Source: Candidatus Ruminimicrobiellum caprinum (lineage in GTDB: Bacteria > Elusimicrobiota > Endomicrobiia > Endomicrobiales > Endomicrobiaceae). From it: 22,693 nt of DNA. The stretch is taken from contig JAFPUA010000333.1 of assembly GCA_017413305.1 (NCBI GenBank), forward strand, positions 1 through 22,693, in the 5' to 3' direction. A program made the translations under genes and the position numbers. Position 1 is the stretch's first letter; the number at the start of each line of letters is the position of its first letter. Below, piece after piece: positions 14,366-20,659 of the stretch. The notes under the pieces were generated by a model. The model did no database searches and was not told the origin of the DNA. It was given only the letters and a program-made list of their open reading frames with translations.

Positions 14366-15226
14366 ATGTACGACGTTCATCTTGATACTTTTGAAGGACC
14401 TCTAGATTTATTATTACACTTGATAAGGAAATCTGACCTTGAAATAAAAGAAATTCAAGTTTCTGAGATTACTTCAGAATACTTGGCGTATCTTGATACG
14501 ATGAAAAATCTTGATCTTGATACTGCAGGAGATTTCCTTGTTATGGCTGCAACATTGATGCAGATAAAAGCAAAAATGCTCCATCCTGATAATGAAAAAG
14601 ATAAAGAAGAAGCCGATGCCGAGTTAAACAACATAACCGAAAGACTTTTGGAATATCAAAAATATAAAGAAGTTTCCAAACTGTTGGCGAACAAAGAGCA
14701 GGAATATTCGCAAACTTATTATAGGCCCAGAATGGCTATAGATGAGCACGATTATGAAATAGAAGCAACAATTGAAGATTTGGTCAGAAGTTTTCAAAAA
14801 GCACTTAAAACTCTTCCTGAAGAAGTTCGTGAAATAATGTATAAGGAAATTCCTATCGAGAGCAAAATCAGAGAAATTCTTGATGTTCTCGAGGGAAAAC
14901 AATATTTGAATTTTAGCGAAATATTAAAAATTCAAACATCAAGAGCTGCTATGGTGGTATGTTTTATGGCAGTGCTTGAAATGATAAAAAATAAACAAAT
15001 TATGGCTAAACAATCGGAACTTTTCGAAGATGTAAGAATTTATAAAGTTTACGATAACGAAGACGATGTAAGTATAGTTCGTTCTGAAGATAAAGATGAA
15101 CTTGATTTAAAAATTGATCAACCTGTTGAGGAGCATAAACAAGAAGATGTTCAGCCGGAACCTTTCATGTTGGAACAGGAACCTGTAAACGAAAATAAAG
15201 TTGAGGACTATAATAATGGAAATTAA
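14366..15226 (+). CDS. scpA: Segregation and condensation protein A (kleisin)
   Basis: A 286-residue kleisin subunit that links the SMC heads and binds ScpB for chromosome compaction. The N-terminal family signature is YDVHLDTFEGPLDLLLHLIRKSDLEI, followed by LAYLDTMKNLDLDTAGDFLVMAATLMQIKAKML in two parts. The C-terminal winged helix is about residues 165-220 (FSEILKIQTSRAAMVVCFMAVLEMIKNKQI). An acidic tail of about 50 residues follows. It overlaps scpB by 11 nt, implying translational coupling. No smc gene is in the window. Confidence 0.95.
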   Translation: MYDVHLDTFEGPLDLLLHLIRKSDLEIKEIQVSEITSEYLAYLDTMKNLDLDTAGDFLVMAATLMQIKAKMLHPDNEKDKEEADAELNNITERLLEYQKYKEVSKLLANKEQEYSQTYYRPRMAIDEHDYEIEATIEDLVRSFQKALKTLPEEVREIMYKEIPIESKIREILDVLEGKQYLNFSEILKIQTSRAAMVVCFMAVLEMIKNKQIMAKQSELFEDVRIYKVYDNEDDVSIVRSEDKDELDLKIDQPVEEHKQEDVQPEPFMLEQEPVNENKVEDYNNGN

Positions 15227-16049
15227 CGATATAAAGAAGGTTGTAGAGGCATTACTTTTTGTCTCAGATAAACCGTTGTTAACAAGGGAAATAAGAGCAG
15301 TCATTAAAGACGATTTGCCCGAAAATGTAAAACTGGAAGATATCCTTCAACAGATGCAGCAAGAATATGTGCAGTTGGACAGAGCTTTTGAATTGAAATT
15401 TGTTGCAGACGGTTGGACATTTGCGACCAAGCCTCAATACTCTTCTTGGATAAAAGTACTTCTTAAAGAAAGAACTATTTTAAAGTTGTCTCCTTCCGCA
15501 ATGGAAGTGTTGGCAATAATTGCATATAAACAGCCTATTACTCGTGCAGAAATCGGCAATATCAGGGGAGTTGATCCCGGTAGTATTATTGACACGCTTA
15601 CCGACAGAAAATTTATAAAAATTGTCGGCAGGAAAGAAACTTTAGGTCGTCCTTTGCTTTACGGAACAACACAAGATTTCTTAAGACATTTTGGGTTAAG
15701 TCACTTAAGTGAGTTACCCGTTATTGAAAATGAAAACGATTTATTCTCCGAGAAAAAAGAAGAAGTTCAAGAAATGCTTTTTGATAACCAAGCGAACTTT
15801 GCCTCTCCTTCTTCTGTCATCTCGAGCGAGGAATCACAAAGTGATTCCGACGAGAGATCTGTCGCTGAACAGCCTAACGAAGGAAGCTCGGAAGAGCAAT
15901 TAGAAATTAGCAATGAGCAATTAGCAATTAATAACGAAACAATAAGCGAAAATGATGCAAATTCTCAGCCTTCAGATCTCGGCTCTCAACAGACTCCTGC
16001 CATTTCTGAAGATAGTAAGGAAGAAAATAATCCTGAAACTCAAAATTAA
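15216..16049 (+). CDS. scpB: Segregation and condensation protein B with repeat-derived tail
   Basis: A 277-residue partner of ScpA in the SMC complex. Two winged helices span residues about 5-185: VVEALLFVSDKPL, the hallmark LSPSAMEVLAIIAYKQPITRAE (first 20 residues most diagnostic), IRGVDPGSIIDTL and GRPLLYGTTQDFLRHFGL. I use the ATG with GAGGA 8 nt upstream, not the in-frame TTG 15 nt earlier. Beyond residue about 185 the protein is polar and Ser/Glu/Asn-rich. The DNA there carries a GTCAT...ATCT palindrome, an ATTAGAA-type tandem repeat and CTCAGC-like units, all in one open frame. That tail is probably not conserved. Confidence 0.95.
   Translation: MEINDIKKVVEALLFVSDKPLLTREIRAVIKDDLPENVKLEDILQQMQQEYVQLDRAFELKFVADGWTFATKPQYSSWIKVLLKERTILKLSPSAMEVLAIIAYKQPITRAEIGNIRGVDPGSIIDTLTDRKFIKIVGRKETLGRPLLYGTTQDFLRHFGLSHLSELPVIENENDLFSEKKEEVQEMLFDNQANFASPSSVISSEESQSDSDERSVAEQPNEGSSEEQLEISNEQLAINNETISENDANSQPSDLGSQQTPAISEDSKEENNPETQN
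15816..15860. repeat. GTCAT...ATCT palindrome with inner 3-nt-loop hairpin, inside scpB
   Basis: GTCATCTCG at the left and CGAGAGATCT at the right enclose a perfect hairpin GGAATCAC/GTGATTCC (15830-15848) with an AAA loop. It combines both palindrome classes of this window and is translated in frame. Confidence 0.7.
15896..15932 (+). repeat. ATTAGAA/AGCAATT tandem repeat inside scpB
   Basis: Units of 6-8 nt (AATTAG, AAATTAG, CAATGAG, CAATTAG, CAATTA) encode a QLEISNEQLAINN segment. It matches the repeats at 1995-2020 and 7764-7790. Confidence 0.65.
15962..15990 (+). repeat. CTCAGC-like repeat inside scpB
   Basis: CTCAGC, TTCAGA, CTCGGC, CTCAAC follow in series and in frame. They are degenerate versions of the repeat in the two TMTC-like genes. 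Confidence 0.5.
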
Positions 16050-16070
16050 ATTGCCGTACTAATTTTTTTC

Positions 16071-16099
16071 TTGCTAAAAATTTTTAGTTTTTGTAGAAT
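16071..16099 (+). promoter_or_regulatory. Promoter for tRNA-Gln
   Basis: TTGCTA (16071-16076), 17 nt, TAGAAT (16094-16099); transcription would begin about 12 nt before the tRNA. Confidence 0.6.
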
Positions 16100-16118
16100 A
16101 TTAGGATATTAAGTGATT

Positions 16119-16191
16119 TGCCCGATGGTGTAATTGGTAACACGTCTGTCTCTGGAACAGAAAAGTCCTGGTTCGAGCCCAGGTCGGGCAG
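16119..16191 (+). tRNA. tRNA-Gln (CTG anticodon)
   Basis: 73 nt folding as a cloverleaf. The acceptor stem is TGCCCGA/TCGGGCA with discriminator G, the anticodon stem TCTGT/ACAGA has loop CTCTGGA giving anticodon CTG at 16152-16154, and the T arm has GGTTCGAGCCC. CCA is not encoded. The weak first U-A pair is typical of tRNA-Gln. Confidence 0.95.
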
Positions 16192-16207
16192 TTTGAAAAA
16201 AATAAAA

Positions 16208-16234
16208 GCACTCTTTAAAGAGTGCAATTTTTTT
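16208..16234 (+). terminator. Intrinsic terminator after tRNA-Gln
   Basis: Perfect palindrome GCACTCTTT/AAAGAGTGC (16208-16225) followed by AA and seven T. The 5' part of the mscL leader overlaps it, so mscL may be expressed by read-through. Confidence 0.8.
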
Positions 16235-16261
16235 AAATAAAACAAAGAGGAGAAAGAAAAA

Positions 16262-16723
16262 ATGAAAGGTTTTTTTAATGAGTTCAAAAAATTCATATCC
16301 AGAGGAAATGTTATGGATATGGCAGTAGGTATCATTATCGGTGCTGCATTTACAAAAATTGTAAATTCTTTAGTAGCAGACATTATAATGCCTCCTATTG
16401 GTATTTTGATGGGAAACATTGATTTTACAAACTGGTTTATCGTATTGAGAGATGGTTCACAGACTGCAGCACCTTATGCATCCCTTGAAGCAGCAAAAGC
16501 AGCAGGTGCAGTAACATTAAATATAGGCTTTTTTATTAACAGTATAATTTCTTTCTTAATAGTAGCATTTGCAATATTCTCATTGCTTAAAGTTATTAAC
16601 AAAATGAAAGAAGAACCGGCACCGGCTCCTGCAGCTCCTACAACAAAAACTTGTCCTCATTGCTTTTCTGAAATAAATATAAAAGCTACTAAGTGCCCCA
16701 ACTGCACCGCTGATATTAAATAA
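16262..16723 (+). CDS. mscL: Large-conductance mechanosensitive channel with C-terminal zinc ribbon
   Basis: A 153-residue channel that opens under membrane tension and protects against hypo-osmotic shock. TM1 follows FKKFISRGNVMDMAVGIIIG, the MscL signature; the periplasmic loop and TM2 (about residues 92-113) complete the channel. After the cytoplasmic bundle, an Ala/Pro-rich linker (about 119-127) leads to Cys131-x2-Cys134 and Cys145-x2-Cys148, a zinc-ribbon-like module. Ordinary MscL proteins end at the helical bundle, so this tail is an addition. AAAGAGGAGAAAG gives a strong ribosome site. The second nested inverted repeat starts 17 nt after the stop. Confidence 0.93.
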   Translation: MKGFFNEFKKFISRGNVMDMAVGIIIGAAFTKIVNSLVADIIMPPIGILMGNIDFTNWFIVLRDGSQTAAPYASLEAAKAAGAVTLNIGFFINSIISFLIVAFAIFSLLKVINKMKEEPAPAPAAPTTKTCPHCFSEINIKATKCPNCTADIK

Positions 16724-16740
16724 GCTTACATTTACAGCGA

Positions 16741-16857
16741 AAAAACAGCAAATTTTGGACTACAATATTGAAACTCGCAAACTTATGTACCCCTTATGGA
16801 TATGTACACCGCGTTTGCGAGTTTCTTCATTTCGTCACAAACTTTGCTGTTTTTTCT
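16741..16857. repeat. Nested inverted-repeat element, copy 2
   Basis: Outer arms AAAAAACAGCAAA (16741-16753) / TTTGCTGTTTTTT (16844-16856), a perfect 13 bp; inner arms GAAACTCGCAAAC (16771-16783) / GTTTGCGAGTTTC (16814-16826), also a perfect 13 bp. It is near-identical to 9444-9560. It may serve as the mscL terminator on the plus strand. Confidence 0.8.
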
Positions 16858-16900
16858 TGTTCCTTACATTCTCTGCTTAACTTTCATTTTTCTTTTTGTG

Positions 16901-16928
16901 TCATACCGCACTTGATGCGGTATCTCGA
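16901..16928. repeat. GTCAT...ATCT palindrome with covaried arms
   Basis: GTCATACCGC, 7 nt, then GCGGTATCTCG. The arm pair is ATACCGC/GCGGTAT, where the equivalent element 3' of guaA has ATTCCCG/CGGGAAT. Pairing is kept while the sequence differs. Confidence 0.7.
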
Positions 16929-17018
16929 TATTAATTTTATTCTTTCTTCATATCACTAACAAATCTTTCTTTTTTTCTGTCCTTAACTTTTTTTGATTAG
17001 TTTTCATTTTTTCATTTG

Positions 17019-17052
17019 TCATTCCCGCGTCGTCGTTGGGCGAGAATCTATG
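17019..17052. repeat. GTCAT...ATCTAT palindrome, imperfect
   Basis: GTCATTCCCG then CGAGAATCTAT. The right arm has one change (CGAGAA for CGGGAA), giving a mismatch in the stem. Confidence 0.6.
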
Positions 17053-17104
17053 TTATAAAACCACCTTAAACTATAAACTAAAAAATCTCTTTGCTATTTT
17101 TTCG

Positions 17105-17133
17105 TTGACAAAAGCTTCAAGTTATGTTATACT
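17105..17133 (+). promoter_or_regulatory. Promoter for tRNA-Thr and the downstream signalling operon
   Basis: TTGACA (17105-17110), 17 nt, TATACT (17128-17133): a near-consensus promoter 33 nt before the tRNA. No other promoter or terminator is seen between the tRNA and the kinase start at 17260. Confidence 0.75.
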
Positions 17134-17166
17134 ATGCAAATCATAAGTTTATTTCAGTAAGTACAT

Positions 17167-17239
17167 GCCGACGTAGCTCAGTTGGTAGAGCAATGGTTTT
17201 GTAAACCATCGGTCGAAGGTTCAAGTCCTTTCGTCGGCT
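17167..17239 (+). tRNA. tRNA-Thr (TGT anticodon)
   Basis: 73-nt cloverleaf. Acceptor stem GCCGACG/CGTCGGC with discriminator T, D arm GCTCAGTTGGTAGAGC, anticodon stem ATGGT/ACCAT with loop TTTGTAA giving TGT at 17200-17202, and T-loop GGTTCAAGTCC. CCA is not encoded. Confidence 0.95.
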
Positions 17240-17259
17240 TTCTCTTCAAAAGGATCGCT

Positions 17260-18882
17260 ATGAAAAGAAGAATGTTTTTCGGATTAAACTTCAAAGTTAT
17301 AATAGCAATCTCCTTAGTAATCATATTAACTTCCATAATTTTGTCTTGGTTTTTTGTAGCCAGCCAGTCGTTGGTATTAAAAGGTTCTGTGGAAAACAGA
17401 GCTCTTGTTTTGGCAAATTCACTTGCAATGTCCAGCGAGTATGGCGTAATTACATCCAGTAAAGAATTCCTCGCACATCTCACAAGAAATACAATCAAAG
17501 AAGAAGATGTTTTGTATTCTGTTATTTATGATGTAAACGGCATTCCGTTAGCAGTAGAAACTGTCGATAACAGCAGCATCAAAAAAGAAGTTTTTGCAAA
17601 TCCTATAGACTCGATAAAAATAATAAATCTTGAAAGAATTAAAATTCAGAAAGAATCCGTCAATATTGAAAATTTCGGCGAAGTTATGGATATGACGGTT
17701 CCTATTCTTTCTTACGAAAATGTTCCCGGTATAAAAAATGCCAAATACGATAAGGAATCTGTGGTAGGTGCTGTTCGTATAGGTATGGCACTTGACAGAG
17801 TTAATTATCAAATAGATAAAATGGCAAGGTCTATTATAATCCTTACTTTTATCGTTATTTTTGCAGGTATTATAATTTCGTTCTTTTTAGTTAGAGTAAT
17901 TCTTACTCCTATAAGAGAGCTTACTCAAGGTACCAGAAAAATTGCAGCCGGTAATTTAAGCTACAGAGTGTCCATACATTCTAATGATGAGTTTAGAGAG
18001 CTGGCTCGTTCATTCAATTCTATGGCAAGTGACATGGAAGCGCATATTAAGGAACTTAATAAAGAGAAAAAAGAGCTTCTCAGTCTTAAAATTGCATTTG
18101 AGCAGAGAAGTTATGAATTAGAGGAAACTCTTGATAAAGTACAGAAAATTCAACAGGATTTAATAAAATCTGAAAAATTTGCAACCATTGGTAGGTTGGC
18201 ATCTTCTGTGGCACACGAACTTAGGAATCCTCTTGCCGCTGTTAAAAATATTGCATATTTCTTATCTAAAATGGGTATTTTCAGTGACCCGAAATTTTTA
18301 AAGTTAAGTGCATCTTCCGAAGATTCGGAACAGATATCTAAGACGATTGCAAAATCTAACCAAATGATAAAAATGTTATCTGACGAAGTTTTAAGAGCCA
18401 ACAAAATTATTACGGATCTTTTAGACTATTCCAGAACAAAAAAATTAAACAAACTTTCAGTTGATATAATACCGTTTATCAATAAGGTTATTCCTGCGGT
18501 GGTTATGCCTGACAATGTTAAAGTTGTTACCGATTTACAACCTTACACAGTAGCTATGGATCCCGACAAAATAACACAAGTTTTAATAAACCTTATTACA
18601 AATGCTAAGGATGCTATGCCTGCCGATAAAAAGGACGGTCTTATAAAAGTTTCCACTCGTAAAACAAATGATGCGTACTTGATTATTGTACAAGATAATG
18701 CTTGCGGTATGAGTGAAGAAACATTGGAACATTTATTTGAACCTTTGTTTACAACCAAGCTTAAAGGTATAGGTTTAGGTCTTCCTATAGTTAAAGAAAT
18801 TATTGATGCTCATCAGGGAAGAATTCTTGTTACAAGTACAAAAGATGTTGGTACCACATTTACAGTAGAGTTACCTTTATAA
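17260..18882 (+). CDS. Membrane sensor histidine kinase (sensor-HAMP-HisKA-HATPase)
   Basis: A 540-residue sensor kinase. TM1 is about 12-35, an extracytoplasmic sensor region follows (about 36-187), then TM2 (about 188-210), HAMP (LTPIRELTQGTRKIAAGNL), a coiled-coil linker, HisKA with phosphoacceptor His319 in SSVAHELRNPLAAVKNIAY, and HATPase motifs: N box LINLITNAKDAM, G1 DNACGM, G2 GIGLGLPIV. I start at the ATG with AAGGA upstream. An in-frame start at 17182 would translate the tRNA-Thr gene and is not credible. The ligand is unknown. Seventeen nt separate it from the receiver protein, so they should form one two-component system. Confidence 0.95.
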   Translation: MKRRMFFGLNFKVIIAISLVIILTSIILSWFFVASQSLVLKGSVENRALVLANSLAMSSEYGVITSSKEFLAHLTRNTIKEEDVLYSVIYDVNGIPLAVETVDNSSIKKEVFANPIDSIKIINLERIKIQKESVNIENFGEVMDMTVPILSYENVPGIKNAKYDKESVVGAVRIGMALDRVNYQIDKMARSIIILTFIVIFAGIIISFFLVRVILTPIRELTQGTRKIAAGNLSYRVSIHSNDEFRELARSFNSMASDMEAHIKELNKEKKELLSLKIAFEQRSYELEETLDKVQKIQQDLIKSEKFATIGRLASSVAHELRNPLAAVKNIAYFLSKMGIFSDPKFLKLSASSEDSEQISKTIAKSNQMIKMLSDEVLRANKIITDLLDYSRTKKLNKLSVDIIPFINKVIPAVVMPDNVKVVTDLQPYTVAMDPDKITQVLINLITNAKDAMPADKKDGLIKVSTRKTNDAYLIIVQDNACGMSEETLEHLFEPLFTTKLKGIGLGLPIVKEIIDAHQGRILVTSTKDVGTTFTVELPL

Positions 18883-18899
18883 TATAAAAGGAGTTTGCT

Positions 18900-19961
18900 A
18901 TGGACGATAAACTGAAGATTTTAGTTGTCGATGATGAAGATTCTTTAAGGTTGTCTTTATCCAGTATTTTGGAACTTGAAGGCTACGAAGTAAAAGATGC
19001 GGAAGATGGTTATAAAGCTATAGAACTTGCCAAACAGGAAGATTTTGATATAATTTTTTCTGATATTAGAATGCCGGGCTTAAACGGTACGGAAACATTT
19101 AAAGAAATAAAAAAGATAAAACCCGATATTATAGGTGTTATGATGACGGCTTATGCGCTTAACGATTTAATTGTTGAGGCATTAAATTCCGGAGCATTTA
19201 CATGTTTGAGTAAGCCTTTTGAAATAGATGCTGTTTTAGCGACTATAAAAGATATTATAAACAGACCTTTTGTTGTTGTAATTGACAAAGAATCAGGTGC
19301 AAATGTAACTTTTGTTAATTCGTTGAAAGACTGCGGTTTAAATGTTGCGGCTTGTAGTATGGATAAGCTGGATTTTCTTTCCAAACATAAACCGGACATT
19401 TTAATTTTAGAGGCTTCAAGCGAAGATATACAGACACTGAATGTTCTTTCACAAATTGCTAAACTTACAGGTTCTCTTCCTGAAACAATTTTGGTAACAA
19501 ATAAAGATAATCAGCATTTGATAAACGAAGCAAAAAAACTTGGCGTTAAAAATTTCGTTGATGTTCCTTTAAATACTGCTCAAGTTTTTGATATATTAGG
19601 TAAAGATAAGAGAAAAACGAATATTGCTTTAATTGACAATGATTCGGAAGAGTTTGATAATTTAAAGAAAGAACTTGTCGAAAAAAATTTCCATGTTTTG
19701 GTATATTCCAGCCATGAAAAACTTCTTGAAGAATTAAAAAATACATTTTTTGATGTTGCTTTGATAGATACACAGATAGAAACAAATATTTGCGATATTC
19801 AAGATAAAATTTCAAAAGTTCTTCCTAATGCCGGTGTAATTTATATATTAAAAGATGAAGCCAACGAACAGACCGTTAAGGAAAAAGGATTTTTCTATAT
19901 ACATAAACCGTTTGAAATAGAAGATGTCGTAAGTTTGATAAATAAAATTTTAGGAAAATAA
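18900..19961 (+). CDS. Response regulator with one canonical and two degenerate receiver domains
   Basis: A 353-residue cytoplasmic protein with no DNA-binding or enzyme domain. REC1 (about 5-122) is complete: Asp11-Asp12, phosphoacceptor Asp55 in FSDIRMPG, MMTAYA and the LSKPFEID Lys. Residues about 128-235 look like a second receiver fold (VVVIDKESGANVTFVNSL, ILILEASS, ILVTNKDNQ) without the acidic pair or an Asp at the phosphorylation site. Residues about 240-353 look like a third (IALIDNDSEEFDNL, VALIDTQIET, YIHKPFEIEDVVSL) keeping some acidic residues. A phosphorelay hub or adaptor is inferred. AAAGGAG precedes the ATG; the next kinase starts 2 nt after the stop. Confidence 0.9.
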   Translation: MDDKLKILVVDDEDSLRLSLSSILELEGYEVKDAEDGYKAIELAKQEDFDIIFSDIRMPGLNGTETFKEIKKIKPDIIGVMMTAYALNDLIVEALNSGAFTCLSKPFEIDAVLATIKDIINRPFVVVIDKESGANVTFVNSLKDCGLNVAACSMDKLDFLSKHKPDILILEASSEDIQTLNVLSQIAKLTGSLPETILVTNKDNQHLINEAKKLGVKNFVDVPLNTAQVFDILGKDKRKTNIALIDNDSEEFDNLKKELVEKNFHVLVYSSHEKLLEELKNTFFDVALIDTQIETNICDIQDKISKVLPNAGVIYILKDEANEQTVKEKGFFYIHKPFEIEDVVSLINKILGK

Positions 19962-19963
19962 CA

Positions 19964-20659
19964 ATGAACGAAAAAACGTACACCTTAACAAAAAAAGAAC
20001 TTAATTTCGAGAAGAACAAAGTTATTGCAAGGTTTGCATCCATTGCATCGCACGATTTAAAAAATGTTGTTGCCGGTTTGTCGAATATTGCTTATTTTTT
20101 AAATAAGTCTATAAAAATTGAAAATCCTACTCAAGAAAAAATGCTTGGTCTTCTTTCCAAAGAAGTAGGTACTCTTAATACCAGAATTTCCGAAATTTTA
20201 GATATGACAAGAGTAAAACAGGTAAAAAAAGAACCTTGTGATTTAAAGGATGTTCTTGAAACAGCTTTGCAACAGTCTGATGCTGAGGGTGTTACGCTTG
20301 AAGCAAATATTCAATCGGTGAAGATATACGGAGATAAAGAAAAATTAGCGCAAGTATTTTTTAATATTATCAAAAATTCCAAAGATGCTATAGATAACAA
20401 AGGAACCGTTAAGATAGATACTGTTGTTGGTGCAGATACCGTTTCTGTAACAATTATCGATCACGGTAAAGGTATGGATGCGGAAACTCTTGATCAGTGT
20501 TTTGATCCGATGTTTTCCACAAAAACTGCAAAGTCTATCGGAATGGGTTTAACTGTTGCTCTTCAAATAGTTGAGATGCATAACGGAAAACTTGAAATTA
20601 CTTCTTCTCCGTCACAGGGTACAACAGCAGTGGTTACATTATCTATTTTGAAAGATTAA
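19964..20659 (+). CDS. Soluble histidine kinase lacking a sensor domain
   Basis: A 231-residue kinase with no TM segment or input domain. HisKA starts almost at the N terminus, with phosphoacceptor His30 in ASIASHDLKNVVAGLSNIAY; HATPase motifs are FFNIIKNSKDAID (N box), DHGKGM (G1) and SIGMGLTVA (G2). The HisKA core resembles that of the upstream membrane kinase (both have NIAYFL), suggesting duplication and loss of the input half. It is translationally adjacent to the triple-REC protein. Its 3' end overlaps the convergent tilS 3' end by 17 nt. Confidence 0.93.
   Translation: MNEKTYTLTKKELNFEKNKVIARFASIASHDLKNVVAGLSNIAYFLNKSIKIENPTQEKMLGLLSKEVGTLNTRISEILDMTRVKQVKKEPCDLKDVLETALQQSDAEGVTLEANIQSVKIYGDKEKLAQVFFNIIKNSKDAIDNKGTVKIDTVVGADTVSVTIIDHGKGMDAETLDQCFDPMFSTKTAKSIGMGLTVALQIVEMHNGKLEITSSPSQGTTAVVTLSILKD

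Larger units (their letters stand above)
16724..17104. other. Gene-free, repeat-filled stretch downstream of mscL
   Basis: No gene is visible. It holds copy 2 of the nested inverted repeat (16741-16857), a GTCAT...ATCT palindrome with altered arms (16901-16928), the shared word CACTAACAAATCTTTC (16955-16970), another GTCAT...ATCTAT palindrome (17019-17052), and short CTATAAA-type units at about 17068-17082. The spacer is pyrimidine-rich on the plus strand. Confidence 0.7.

Noticed and set aside
15201..15215. TTG start for scpB
   Set aside because: The TTG overlaps the GAGGA that serves the ATG at 15216, and the family start matches the ATG.
17182..17259. N-terminal extension of the sensor kinase
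   Set aside because: It would translate most of the tRNA-Thr gene; the ATG at 17260 has a proper ribosome site.
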